A stretch of DNA of 64,000 nt. Source: Morchella semilibera (Eukaryota; Ascomycota; Pezizomycetes; Pezizales; Morchellaceae). The stretch covers positions 4,300,001 through 4,364,000 of the forward strand of contig WBVU01000004.1 in the NCBI GenBank assembly GCA_009192285.1, read 5' to 3'. The notes below the pieces were generated by a model, which saw only the letters and a program-made list of their open reading frames with translations, was not told the DNA's origin and did no database searches. Position 1 is the stretch's first letter. Each line of letters begins with the position of its first letter. This document shows positions 11,483 through 23,961 of this stretch, piece after piece. The position numbers and the translations under genes are program-made.

Positions 11483-14400
11483 TCAAGCAAAAGTCATCGT
11501 CATCTCCCCCTCCCCGCCGCCGGTAAACTCGTCATCATCGTCATCGTCAGCCCACACATTCCTACTCTCCATCCCCATCCCTGCGCCGAATTCTATCCCC
11601 ATCCCTGCTCCCGCACCAGCACCGGCAGCGGCATAGCTCGGCGTCGTATACATGCTCGTGCTCCTCTGCGGCGTCCTATATGCGCCCGCCGAGCCTCTGC
11701 TGCTCTGCGCGCCCAGTCCCAGGCTCCCATACCCTCCGGAGCCAGTCCTTGGCGTCGGCGGCTGATATCCGCCCATGTCAAACGACATGGTTGCCTCCTC
11801 CTCGCCCGGCCTCCGCCGACGGTTCCCAAATTCGTCCTCGCTATCGCTGTCGGCGCCGAAGCCGTTCTTGACAGGCGAGCGGTGGTCACCAAAGCTCTTG
11901 GAGTGACGCAGGTTCGCCGTGGGCGCGCCGAGCATGCCCGTGTTGGTTTTTAGTGTCGGGAGGGTGCTATTGAGCTCTCGGACGGTTAGATGGTCTTCGC
12001 GGCCGGAACGAGCGAGTTCTGCACGGATGGCGTCGACGTCGAAGAGGACGTCGGAGTTGGAGTCCTCCTCTTCCTTCTTCTTTTTGGCGGCGGCCTCCTT
12101 GGCAGCTGTGGCAGAGGGGTCCTCATAAGTCTCCCACTCCTTCTTTTTTGCGGCATCCTTAGTGCCACGGCCAAAGAAGGTGAAGCGCTTCGGCTTCTTG
12201 TCAAGCTCCTTACGTGCCTCATCAAGTTCGCTGATAAGCTCGCGCTGGCGCTCCCGGTGCCGGTCTGGGTCCGGATCCTCAATTTCCGTGAACTCGTCGG
12301 ACAGCACGACGAAGCCGACCCTCCGTAGGAGCTTCGGGACCGCCGCACGGTACGCCATGTGCCCGTCAACGAGGTCCGTGACGTCCACGTTCTCGACGCC
12401 CGGGATACCCTCGACGGGAGCAAGGCCGGCGACACGGAGGATTCCGCCAGACGTGGCCCGGAAGAGATACCCGAGGATCCAGTCGTTGCGGGCGTAGCCG
12501 TTGACGTAGCGTCCAGCGACGGCCGAGACAGCTTTGGAGTATTCGTCCTTTTTGACGACGACGGGAGAGCCGAAGATGTAGACGTTTTGGACGAGGCCAA
12601 AGGCACGCCGGCGCTGCAGCTCCTTGAGGCAGGAGAAGATGACGCGGGCGCCGAGGGAGTAGCCCACGAGGGTGACGGGGCGAACGCCGAGGTTGCGGTT
12701 GATGAGGGAGTCAGCAAGAATAAGACCAGCGGCGTTGGCGCGGTCTAGAGAGACGGACCAGGGATTATCGAGGAGGTAGGAGAGTTTTGTAAGGACGACG
12801 GGGAGCTGGAGAGAGGCCATGAGAGCGACGAGAATGGTAGAGCCGAGGATTTGTTGGAGGGATTGTGTTAGGACCTGTTAAAGTTAGCCAAGAGGGAGAA
12901 GATGTATAATAGGGACATATATATACCTCTGTGGCGAGAATGTTGATAGTCTTCCCCATGGAGGTCAACATCTCAGGCTCCCAATGGACGGAGAATAGAT
13001 CCCCCATAATCGGATCTATCGTCGAGTACGGCAATCGGACATCGTCGACCTTTCCGCTCATCCATCTAACCCCACTTTATCAGCTCCAGTCCTCCCCTCC
13101 TCTCCCATCAGGTCACGAAAACTCACCCCGAGATGGTAATGATCAGGTTGACACGTTTTGCATTATGCAGCGGTCTATACTCAAATGTCGTCACGCTCTT
13201 CGTCCGATTATAACTTGCCTTCCCGCCAATTGCCGCCCCTGATGCAACCATCGTGCTCGCAATGACTGCCGTGCCCCCAGCTCCTGCCAAGAAGGTGCCC
13301 GTCCCCGCAACCCCGATAGTCGTGAACCCGGCCGCCAACCCCGCGCCGATAACAGGCGCCAGCAACCCACCACTCAGCCCAATTACTAAGCCTCCTCCAA
13401 TAGTTGCAAGACCCATCATCATGTACCGCATGTTCCTCGCGCGTTTCATCCGTGTCTCCATGTGTTCCTGCTCGCTCCAGTTCTGCTCGGTGGATTCCTG
13501 GATCTCGAGGGCGTCCGTCACGCGCTTCTCGAAGCGGCAGATGTCGAGCCAAGGGACACCAAGCATGTTTCCGACGCGCTCAAGCAGGACGCGGGAGCGC
13601 GCATCGTACACACTGTCGGCGATGAGCACCAGGAACAGGTCGCAGAGAACCGTCCAGCGGATGTCAATATCGAGGGTCTGGGAGTTCAACTGCGAGGGGT
13701 CCTGGACAGACGGAAGATCCTTCTCTGAATATGGGGGTGGGACTGACGCCGAGATATCACCGCTGTCCGATAGCACCGAGGACTGGCGCGGGGAACCCGG
13801 TGACCCGGCAGCCATGGGATTGGAGACTCGCGAGTTCTTGAGGAGCGTCGGCGTGAGATCACTCGAGAGCACGCCGTGCTCCGCAAGCTGCTCAATCATA
13901 ATCTGCTCTATCGCACACCGTCAGCGCTCACCCGCAATTCCCACTCCCCCAATCCCCAAGTACTCGAGAAAACTCACCAGCAGGAGATATATCCATGTGC
14001 ATATACAGGCGCACCATCATCTTCTGACTCCACATCTTCATGCTCTCCCTCGCGGCGTTCAGCTCCTTCTTTATATTCTTCCCCTTGCTGCCCTCGAGCT
14101 TAGCCACCTCCACCGTCATCTCCTCCACGGCCAGCTTGCACACACCCACATACGCAATTCGCTGCCCCTCCGTTAGCAGCTCCTTCGTCGCCTGCATCTG
14201 GCTCAGCGGGTTGCGCGACGCCTCATCGTCGTCCGTTCCCTCTTTAAACAAGTAGCTTGTGTTCTCATCCATGCTCGTTACACTCTGCGTGTCCTCGTCG
14301 TCGTATACGCGCGTGTAGCCCTTCGCCGCGCCGCCCTTGACGTCCTCGTCGTCTGAATCTAAAGCCGCTTTCGCAACCAGACGCCCATCATCGTCGTACA

Positions 14401-14784
14401 GGTCGTGGGAGGCGAAGGCCGGCATCTCCTGCCACTCTGTTTCCTCTTCAACTAGCGCGGGCTTGTGGTCGGAGTCTTCGGCGCGGCGGACAATCTGCTG
14501 GTGTGACCACTCCGAGACGGGGCCACCGGTGCCAATGGTCGACGGCGGATCTGAGGGGTCTTCGGAGAACATCTTCTTCTCGTTCCATTTCTTGTCAGAG
14601 GCGGACATCTCGGTGGGGGTGGAGGCGGCGGTGGGGGTGGAGGTGGAGGCAGCGGGGAGATTGTAACGCTAGGTTGCTTAGGAGCGGGAGATGGTGTGGA
14701 TGTGGATGTGGATGTGGATGCTGGCTCGGGCTCGGGCACCCGTCGTATTCGGAGGCCGAACTCGTCATATTCGTCTTTACCCAT
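11483..14784 (-). CDS. DUF726 (TMCO4/Mil1-like) alpha/beta-hydrolase membrane protein
   Basis: Member of the DUF726 family, to which yeast YFL034W (Mil1) and animal TMCO4 belong: a glycine-rich membrane segment followed by a lipase-like fold. Exons: 14784-14740, 14668-13978, 13907-13127, 13065-12927 and 12874-11483, giving about 1015 aa. The segment MMMGLATIGGGLVIGLSGG and what follows is a 60-residue Gly/Ala membrane region typical of the family. VTLVGYSLGARV contains the nucleophile motif GxSxG, and FGSPVV follows. The C-terminal third is Lys/Glu-rich, then low-complexity Ser/Gly. The start is a choice. ATG 14784 with a 71-nt intron keeps frame and gives MGKDEYDEFGLRIRR, but its donor GTGCCC is weak. 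The simpler start is ATG 14608 (980 aa). No substrate is known to me. Confidence 0.9.
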
Positions 14785-17700
14785 GACTAACTATAGATAG
14801 GTAGGGAAGGTGGGTGGGCCTGGGCCTGGGTCTGGGTCTGGAGGGCGCAAATATGTAATTAAGTCCTCCTCCTCCTCTCCTCCTCACGGGCACTTTAACT
14901 TGTGGTCTGTGCAGTGCCGTGCAGTTCTGTACTGTGCTGTATCGGGGGTGGGGGTGAGTGGGTGGGGGGGAACTTTAAGAATAGAACAATAGAACAATAG
15001 AACAGAATATAGAAAGCACGGAATATACAACTGGCTGGATGTGTGGCTGACTGTTGATGGAGCTGTAAATAGCTCTTCTGTCCCAGGGGTACGGATATAC
15101 GGGATCGTAATAGTAATAATGGTGGGAGAGAGAGAGAGAGAGGGTGAGAGGGTGGGTGAGCTTACGGCTTGCGTGGCCTTTTTTGGGGAGTATTGGAATT
15201 TGGAGGGGGGGGAATTTTAATGGTAAATTAGAGGTAATAGGATGAGGAGGATGAGGAGGGTCGAGGAGGTTGAGGAGATCAGGTCGAGGACAGGGAAGGT
15301 GGGTAGATGGTGAACGGACGAGGGAGGGGAGATGAGGTGATGAGATGATGGTGGTGGTGATGATGTTTTTTGTTGTTAATGTTGACGATGTTAACGATGA
15401 TGGAGGGGTAGTCAATGGTCAATAGTCAGTAGTCAGTAATGGTTATCTGTTCTCTTTCTCTTCTCTCTTTCTCTTTTTTCTCTTCTTTCGTCTGGTCCCG
15501 TCGTCTTCGTCTTCGTCGTCTTCGTCCGAAAGCGCTCAGGGGTTGTTTGTGCACATTGAAAGAAGACAGAAAGGGTCATCACACGGATCAGAAAGAACAC
15601 AGACAGAGAAAGTACAGACAGACAAGACAATCACAATCACACAATCTCACAGCTTCACTTCGCTTCGGGGAATTCAAGGGGTGATGATGTGTGTGGAGAG
15701 ACAACTTCAGGGTATTACACAACGGCCGACCCGACAGAGGGGGAAATCGTGGCTTAGCTAGTAGCCTGGTGGTACTGTAGCTAGAATTGTGTGTACCCGG
15801 TAGGTTACATGTATGTAGTGAGTGATGGATGAGCGTGAGAGATACCGGCCGGACCTACTCTAGGTGAGGAGGGGAGGGAAGGAGAGAGTGTGTGGTCTAG
15901 GGTTGTCTTGTGGGGGTAGTGTCGGTAAATGGCTTGGCAGAGGAATTGTGACAGGGATCCTGAGGAGACGAGGAAGAAGAGATGGATGATGCCCTGCTGC
16001 TGCTGGCTGCATGTGGGGGGGGGGGGGGAATGGGAACGAGAGCCGCAATACCTACTGACAGAAACCCAGAAACCCAGCAGCAGCACTTGGCTGATTTGAC
16101 TGACTGATTGACTGATTAACTGACTAATTTGCAGATTGACTTAGATACATGTATGTACCTACCTACTTACTAAACCCTACAGATTGACTGATTGACTGAC
16201 TGATTGACCGATTGACTGACTGGCATGGCAGATAAAGAACAAGACAAGATAAACCTGGGCACGGGCTTGGATGCGGAACGTGGGAGGGAAGGCAAGCCTG
16301 CAAGGCAATTGACCACCAACTGAGACTGAATCAGGTGTGTTGTGCTGGCAGATGGGTCGGCCGGCCACATGAAATAACTACATCTACATTCTTTCGGAGT
16401 GTGTGTGTCCAGGTGGTGCGCCAGGGATACGGAGAATTCATCTCTAAAAAGCTTCGATGAACCACCACCCATCGTGACGAATTCCGGGGATCTGAAAAAC
16501 AGAATTCTTATTCAGTTTTGTAACACAACCACCCCTACTTAATTATTAAAGGGTTCATCGCCTACATTACAAGAAAACATAATACAAATGCTAAAGTGGG
16601 CATGGTGGGACTGAGTGAATGTATGTAGGTAGCTCGGGCGGGCGAGCGTGGAGGGCAACCCACCAGTCATATTGGAGAGGGAGGTTGGGGTGCGCTGCAT
16701 GTGAGTACTCCGAGTTTTGTCGACTTGTTCTATGTAGCGGTACTTACTTAGAGTACATACCAGTAGCTAGATACGCGGGTGGAGAGCTCAATTCGTGGGG
16801 AGCTTGCCTTCGTGATATCAGAATCTATAACCATCACAAAAAACCTACCTCCGTCACTATTCCGAGGAACATCAAAGTCGACATCCACAAGCCTATGCCC
16901 ACCTGTCCAGGAAGGGACTGAAGCGTGTATCCGTCGCAAGCACGAAATCGGGGGTTTAGAAAAATAAAAAAATAAAAAGAGAAGAACCCAGATATACATG
17001 TTTTCTACCTATGCCAACTACCCGAGAGCCCCCCAACTACTGGTGCACGTCCACCACCATCATCCGTCCATCCCGACGGCGATCCAGCATCACCAGTAGT
17101 CATCGTCATCCATTCATGTAATATACATGTATGTAGGGTCCTCGCTCGATAGGTACTCTTAGAGAGCATGGGCGTGGAAGATAACGGAAGCCCTTCCATT
17201 TTTCCTTTTCCTGCCCTGTCTTGTCTGCCTGCTGCGGTGTGTCTGTCTGCCTATTGAAACCGATACGGTGATGGTGATGATGGTGAATGATAGTCCGTCG
17301 GATAGCACCTGCGAGCGGGTAATTACTGTCTGCTCCTCCTCCGGCTTTCACCCTCACCCCGCGCCGACCAAGAACAAAATCCAGATCTCGATGGCGGAAG
17401 AGCGATTTTTAAAAAAAATATATTGCTCGTTCCATATAGCGGGTATGTAGGTACTCGTTTACCACGGAAAAGAACCCAGAAGATACAAGTGACAGAGATG
17501 ATTTGTAGGAGAGGTCATCGCCACTCCATACAAATTATCCTTGCCCGAGCAAACTTCATTTTCTGGTTCTAATGGCGGTAAACGAGCACATAGATAAACT
17601 ACCTATCTACAAGTAGAACAGGTATCGTGGAGCCATCAGATCCGCTTTCTGGGGGGGGGGGGGGGTAATTGTGACCGGAAAAACCGATCGGAGGATGATC

Positions 17701-19005
17701 TGAGGTGTGGTGGTGGTGATGGCTTGCCAAGATGGGGGTGTGGTGGTATGTGTGTGTGGTGGGTTATCGTGCGAGTGAGGCCTAGATCTGCGGGTTTGCG
17801 GTGGTCCGTGGATTAGGAGGAGTTGTGACGGATGTGAGGAGATAGAGTAGGTTGGTAGATAGTGGAGGAGAGGAGGAGGAGGAGGAGGAGGAGGAGGAAA
17901 CATTACATCGGAATACAAATAGAATAGGAGTAGGAGATTAGGATCTTAATTTACTCTATGTAGACGATCACCAGGGAACGGAAGCGAAGAAGGGGGTACC
18001 TGGCTGTCTCTATCCGTATCTGACTGACTCTCCTCCCCCTCCTTCACTTCCGTCTACTCTCTGGATCAACATCAACATCAATACATGTAGCTACAAGAAG
18101 CTAAATACAATTGCAATTGCACATCATGTACCCTGCCTAATCCACCCTGTCTGTCATCTGTTCTGTACCTCCCACCCTGAATAACCAATTTCAATGTCAG
18201 TCCATCCAATCCATCCAACAATCATCATTCACCATTTCAGTTGGCATGAACAGCATGAATAGGGAAGCACTCCGCTCGCCAATCTCCACCCCCCACCGGC
18301 CGGCTATTGGGTGTCAATCACGCTTCTTCCTTTTTTCTTTTTTTCTTTTCTTTTCTTATTGAGGGGGTGGAGCTGGCGAAAATGTTACTCCAATGGAATG
18401 AACTCTCTTTGTTCAATGAGATTTGCTGCCATGGTTGTGTTTCTTATTGTGCCTACCACCCCCCCTCTCCCTCTCCCTCGTGGTGTGTGTGAGTAAGTGA
18501 GCTTGCTCTCTCTCTCTCTCTATCTCCCCCCCTCTCTCTCCCTCTCTCCCGCTTTTAACTTCTTGCCTGCTCTCGCACTCGCGATACTTCACCTTCTTGG
18601 TAACTGAAAGAAAGAAAGGGAAAGGTCGGTAACTTAACTTCCTTTCTCCATTTTCCATTTTCTTCTCTAGCTAGTTAATTCGGCTCGTATCTGATACACG
18701 CACTGTCTCACGGCTCAATCCATAATTTAGCGACCCGCTAGAAAAAAGATAATCAGACTCAGACCCATAAGCTAATTTACTTTACGCGGTTCCACACAGA
18801 CATAGCTTTCCTTTGCTGCTGCTACTTCTGCTGCTCATAGCTCCACATACTTATCTAACCAGCCACTCAACTAAGACACGCTACGACACTACTTTTTTTT
18901 CTCCGCAGGCACACATAATTTATTCTCCTCACGCCCTCAGAAGTTGAAGCAGAATCCACCGAACAGCACAGAGAGGAGCACAGTAACGAACAGTGCAGCA
19001 GTACA
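14785..19005. other. Intergenic, low-complexity, no gene seen
   Basis: A 4.2-kb divergent promoter region between the DUF726 gene (-) and the serine-rich gene (+). It is dominated by simple sequence: (AG)n near 15126, purine-rich and pyrimidine-rich strand switches, GATTGACT-type repeats (16090-16222), G runs at 16015-16028 and 17651-17665, GAGGAG repeats near 17870-17897, and CT-rich sequence 18320-18560. It has four TACATGTA sites (15806, 16146, 17124, 18082), the densest set in the window. Open frames here lack motifs and follow the low-complexity tracts. Confidence 0.55.
16178..16222. repeat. GATTGACT-type short tandem repeat
   Basis: Repeated GATTGACT/GACTGATT words run through 16178-16222. 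A related, more degenerate stretch lies at 16090-16140, separated by a TACATGTATGTACCTACC motif. Confidence 0.7.
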
Positions 19006-21330
19006 ATGTCACGCCGCCAGCGATACTCCCGGCCGACGCCCCTACCAGTGCAAGAGAAGGAAGAGGAGGAGGAGGAGCCTTATACGCTGCCGGCAACGGT
19101 TTATTCGCCCGAATTCGACGAGGTTGAGGAACAGCAGATCCGTCTCGACAGCCCGACAAATGTTTCTGGCCTGTTTGACGGCGACAGTGATACGAGCGAT
19201 ACTAGTAGTGCGGCAAGCTCGAGGGCGGAGAGCTTGGTGGATAATGAACGGGTCGTTTTTGTGGGGAGGCAGAAGAGGAGGGAGAGTCTGAAGAGGTTGA
19301 GTGATGAGAGGGACAGGCGGTCTGCGAGGAATAGTCGGGATGGCAGGGACGGCAGGGACGGGATAAAGACACCGAGTACGCCGGCTACGCCGCCTATGGT
19401 GCGTTCTAGACGCCCCCCCCAGACTACCAGCTGTGTAGTTGATGTTGCTGCTGAGGGCCAATTATCGTGAGGCAATGCTGATTTTGTTTTCTTTATGCAG
19501 TCACCCTACGCACCGTCAACTAGCTTCCGCCCATCATCAACCTCAAAACGCAATTCCTCATCATCTTCATCCTCGTCGTCTAGGGACTCCCGCCGTTCAC
19601 GGCTCCCGGTAAAGCATAACTACTCCAGTCTCTCTGTGCAGTCCTCCGGTGGCGGTAAAGCCAACGCAATCCTCGGTATTGGTATCGGTCACCCGCCCGT
19701 TGCTAGCTCCCGTGTCTCCACACCAATCATCAAAGACCCAATCATTGACAACTGGGACGTCTCTGACAACGAGACCCCCGCAAAGCCCATTTCACTAAAG
19801 CCCTGGGGCCCACTTTCCGTCGGCGCAAAAAAGACACCAAGTATCGGAAGCATCAGGAGCCTCGACCGCTCCATACCAGCACGTAGTACCAGCTCCTCAA
19901 GCGGCCGCTTTGTAAAACCCAAGGTTGAAAATCCTCAGCCGAAGCATGTGGTACGGGCGCGGTTCTCTGAGATGCGGGGGTATGATGACGATGGCATGAA
20001 ACGTAAAGGAAGCCCAATCGACAGTGGGGTGGCGTTCAAGCTCGTACACCACCCCACGCACTCTCAGAGCTCAGCAGACATCCTATCAGTGCCGAAGCCG
20101 CGACGCGCACAGACGATGGGGCAGATGAAGTCGAACGAGTCAAACGCTTCAAGTCGCTCTTCGTCAACGTCGTCTATTCGGCTACCTAAACGGTCACCGT
20201 CGGCACCAATTGGGCCAAGGACATCGGCGCAGAGTTTTGAGCTAACAGAGCTCCCGGTAGTGTTTAGCGCACTGCCACTAGAGGGAACAGATGCTTACAA
20301 TATCGTGCCGACGGAGTTTATTGTGCCGGAAAGCCGCTCGCCATCGCCGCCGGTGGTGCAGACAATGCACCCGGCGTGGAATAAAGCCTATGATGCCACT
20401 ACTACAAGTAACAATGCAACACGGAAGGCGGAGCTCAATGCCATGGCAGCGATGATGGATCCCTCATCATCTCAAGCAACGTCCTTCCGCACTAAATACC
20501 CGATGGAATCTGTCAGCCCGGTTAACCTAGAAATCCCTAACCTACACCACGCCAGCATGCGGCCAGATAGTAGATGGAGCGACTACTCGGAGGCCGAAAG
20601 TATCAAGGAGGGCTGGCGCAACGCTGTTCTCAACCACTTCCACCTCCCAAGCGTTATAAACGTCCGCAGAAAGCTAGACCTCCGTGTCCCCGTGGCAGCC
20701 GCAAAGGAGGGCATACGCAAAATGGGGACAAAGGAAATCCACGAAATCAAGGAGGAGGAGCCCTTCGCGGGTAACAGACGCAGCGCCGAAGCCGGAACGC
20801 TCAACCCCAACAATACAAACAGAGGCAGCACATCCTCCGGATCATCATCAAATGGAAACGGTATCTTCCGCGTCGGGTCCAGGGTTGCCACTGGCCGTTC
20901 CGGGTCAATTGTGACACTCGCCCGAAGCAAGAGCGTCCTGCGTCCCGAGTCGGCACGTATCGAAAAGGCGTCCATCTCGGCGCCTCAGCCACAGGGCACA
21001 CCTACGCCGAGCTCCTCGCGTCCAGTCTCGACGGCCACGCGCCCAGTGTCGACAGCGACGCAGCGCGGCTCTATGCGCGGGAGACCGGACTCGTCACCAC
21101 TTGCTAGCTCGACGACGGCGACGATGACACCAACGGCGACAACAATGTTGGATGTGGGCAGTCTCGGTAGTGGCGATGAGGTGACCAGTCCTGGGGCGAG
21201 GAGGTTTAAGGATGTGTTTGAGAGGTATATGGTTAAGGATCCGAGGAAGAAGGCGGTTGACGAACGGAGGAGGAACGAGCTAAAGAAGAAGATTACGGTC
21301 ATTGGCAACGGGCCGGGTGGCTTGATCTGA
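19006..21330 (+). CDS. Serine-rich protein of unknown function with conserved basic C-terminus
   Basis: Two exons, 19006-19398 and 19501-21330, separated by a 102-nt GT-AG intron ending TTATGCAG, give 740 aa. The start sits in a good context (ACAATG) and is the first ATG of the frame. The protein is mostly disordered: an acidic patch (EEEEEE near residue 20), long Ser/Thr/Pro-rich regions, and no membrane segment or catalytic motif that I recognise. The last 45 residues differ in character: a charged helix containing FKDVFERYMVKDPRKKAVDE then RRRNELKKKITVIG. This looks like a constrained interaction motif, while the body looks like a phosphorylated linker. I do not recognise the family. A cytoskeletal or signalling scaffold role would be a guess. 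Confidence 0.8.
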
Positions 21331-22839
21331 GATCTTTTTTTTTCTTTTTTTTTCTTTCTTTCCTCTTCTTTTCTTTTTTTTTCGATTGATTTTTTTCTTT
21401 TCCCTTTACATTTCGGATAGGTGGCGTTCTAACTTTGAAATTTAGCATTCTTTTTGGGAGGGTTTTTCTTACTTTTTTTTCCCTTCAGTCCTCGTTGGGC
21501 TTGATATTTTATGATAATGATGGATGGGTGGGTAGATACATGTAGTGGAGAGGTTTTATACTATACTTTACTTTTGTTTTTTTATGTTTTTTTATATTTG
21601 TTTTTTACATTTCTTTTACGACTTTCGACTATTCTTTTGTGGTAGCTCCTGTTTTAATCCTCTCCTCTCCTCCTCCTCCCTTCTTCTTTTTTTTCTTCTC
21701 TCTACTCAAGTAACTCACCTTTACGAATTTACGCCCTACTATACTGTATATCTACTCCTGTCTTTAATCCAGCTTCCCCCCCTCTACTCGAGAGGCGGCG
21801 GTAGACCATACCATAATAAAAAAATCTAAGCTACATAAACTACATGTATGTACCTACATGATACACCCACATACATACATTGCATACATACTGCACTCTG
21901 CACTCTGCACCCACCCAACCCCTCACCACTACTGGCGATGAGACGAACGCCCCTCCCTCTATCACAGCATCTCACTCGCCAGGCCTGATTCGGGTCATGC
22001 AACGGTCGCACCACGTCAGGATCAGTAATCACCAAATTAACAGTCCCCCATTATTATATTTAGAACGGGTGGGTTACACGTCATGGTGGACATGTGGTTC
22101 CAGGGAGCGGGGGGCTTTTTTTTTTTTTTTTTGAAGGGTCTGGAAAGGGGCTGGTGTGGGGGACGTGGATGGTGGGTGGGTGGGTTTGGGTTTGGGTCTG
22201 GGTTTGGGTTTGGGTTTGGGTTGGGTTGGTTGGGTTCATGGGGTGTCACTCTGGGTGTGTAACCAGGGCAGTGAGCTGATCTAGTCTAATCTGATCTAAT
22301 CTAATCAACGTGGATAGGCTGTTACACAACCGCGCCCATCCGACTGTAGTCGCTGTAGACTAAGTCGACTGAGACATTGTCATTGTCATTGTCAGTAACA
22401 GAATTAGGAGAATAAGACGGACTGTTTGGACTGTAGACTGTGGCCGGATGGACTGGGGGCCAGAAGTAGTTTATAAGCATTATGTAATATCAGGCAGACA
22501 ACAGATGCCGCGGGCATGGTCGAAGCTCTGGTCTACAATCCGAGTCTAGAACTGGCGTTGGATAGGTATTATCAAAGGCAGGATTGGATCAGATACTTGT
22601 ATTTACTTACTTCTGCTTCTAGAGCAGGTACATAATATCAATCTAATAAGTGCAAGTGAATATATGTTAGTGTGCTATGCATGCAGCTAATTGCGAAACG
22701 TTCGAGATATCGGACATACCATACTCTACGAACGTAAACTCCGCTATATACTCTAGATTAGGCTCAATCCACTACTACTACAGGGTCCACAGATCTGAAA
22801 ATACACACTCACCTTGTCTTCCCCCTCCACGCCCCCACA
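21331..22839. other. Intergenic, T-rich 3' region and promoter, no gene seen
   Basis: The first 400 bases are strongly T/C-rich and fit the 3' end of the serine-rich gene. Then come TACATGTA sites (21537, 21841), a T run near 22116-22132, a TTTGGG-repeat tract (annotated separately), and about 600 bases upstream of the F-box/ankyrin gene without other features. Confidence 0.55.
22180..22236. repeat. Telomere-like TTTGGG tandem tract
   Basis: About six to seven TTTGGG units, with TCTGGG and TTGGG variants toward the ends. They resemble the fungal telomere repeat TTAGGG but are not identical to it. The G-rich strand could form a quadruplex. Confidence 0.85.
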
Positions 22840-23961
22840 ATGTCCTTCCCCCTCTTCAACCTCCCCCCCGAGCTCCTCCTCAAAACCGCCCGCCACCTCC
22901 CACACAGGGACCTCTCGCGCCTCCTGCGCGCCAACCGCCTCTGCAACACCCTCCTCACCCCCCTCCTCTACGAGCTCCCCATCCGCGACGACGGCGGCCA
23001 CCTCCCCGCAATCTTCTGGGCCACAATGCTCGGCCACACAGCCCTCGTGGCCACCATCCTCGACCGCGGCAGCCAAAGCAGCAGCAACACAAACCAATAC
23101 GCCCACCCGGACCCCGGCGAGCGCCTCCCCGCCCCGCCGCCCGCCCAGCAGCTGGCGGGGCGCGCCGCGCGCCGCCACCCCTGCCAGAACCTGCTGCAGT
23201 GGGCCGTATGCTGCCGCCGCCTCGAGATCGTGGAGCTGCTGCTGCGCCGCGGCGCAAGCGCAAACGCGGCGCCGCACGCCGGGTGCCCTGCGCCCCGGGG
23301 GACGGCCCTCCACTATGCTGTGGGGCCGACGGCGCAGGAGGAGATTGTGGCCGTGTTGTTGGAGCATGGGGCTGACTGTAGGGCGTGTGATTGCGAGGGC
23401 GACACGGCGCTGCAGGTCCACCTCATGTCGCCGGGGCCGTCGGATAGCATTGTGCGCCGGATGCTGGACGGCGGGGTTGACGTGAATGCGGTTGGGAGCA
23501 ACGGGCTTACGCCGCTGTGGACGGCCGTCAGCGGCCACAGTGGGTATGCTGAGGCTGTTGTTGGCCTGCTGGTCGAGAGGGGCGCGGACACGGGGGTGAG
23601 GCTGTTTGGCGAGTCGCTGATGCATCGTGTGGTGCTGAAGCTGGGGCGGGACGGCATGCACCGGAGCTGGCTGGCCGCGCTGCGCTTCTTCCTCCAGCGC
23701 GCGCAGGACGTCAATGTCAGGGACTCGTGCAAGCAGACGCTGCTCCACTACGCCGTGGCAAAGATACGCGTGCATTCGTACGCTGCGGTCAAGCTGCTGG
23801 TGGAGAGGGGGGTGGACCACAGGATGAAGGATATATTTGGGAGGACGGCGCTGGACCTGGCGATCAGAGCTGGTGCTGACGGGCAGGTGGTTTGCCTCTT
23901 GAGGGGCCTTGACGACCCGGTGCAGGACATCGGGCTGGGTATGCTGAGCTTGCAGGTGTGA
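22840..23961 (+). CDS. F-box and ankyrin-repeat protein
   Basis: A single-exon gene of 373 aa. Residues 5-45 (FNLPPELLLKTARHLPHRDL, then SRLLRANRLCNTLLTPLLYE) fit the F-box-like segment that fungal ankyrin proteins often carry in front of their repeats. Ankyrin repeats follow from about residue 58 to 360, with typical GHTALVATILDRGS, RGTALHYAVGPTAQEEIVAV, GLTPLWTAVSGHSGYAEAVV, TLLHYAV and GRTALDLAIRAG cores. By analogy it may be an SCF ubiquitin-ligase substrate adaptor with the repeats binding the substrate. That role is inferred from domain order only. The coding sequence is strikingly GC-rich, with mostly C or G in third positions, unlike the AT-richer flanks. Confidence 0.88.
   Translation: MSFPLFNLPPELLLKTARHLPHRDLSRLLRANRLCNTLLTPLLYELPIRDDGGHLPAIFWATMLGHTALVATILDRGSQSSSNTNQYAHPDPGERLPAPPPAQQLAGRAARRHPCQNLLQWAVCCRRLEIVELLLRRGASANAAPHAGCPAPRGTALHYAVGPTAQEEIVAVLLEHGADCRACDCEGDTALQVHLMSPGPSDSIVRRMLDGGVDVNAVGSNGLTPLWTAVSGHSGYAEAVVGLLVERGADTGVRLFGESLMHRVVLKLGRDGMHRSWLAALRFFLQRAQDVNVRDSCKQTLLHYAVAKIRVHSYAAVKLLVERGVDHRMKDIFGRTALDLAIRAGADGQVVCLLRGLDDPVQDIGLGMLSLQV

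Noticed and set aside
13253-14176. 307-codon open frame antisense to the DUF726 gene
   Set aside because: A shadow of GC-rich conserved coding sequence on the minus strand; composition is Arg/Ser-rich as expected for a complement frame.
22753-23820. 355-codon open frame antisense to the F-box/ankyrin gene
   Set aside because: High GC suppresses stops on both strands; only the plus strand shows ankyrin and F-box patterns.
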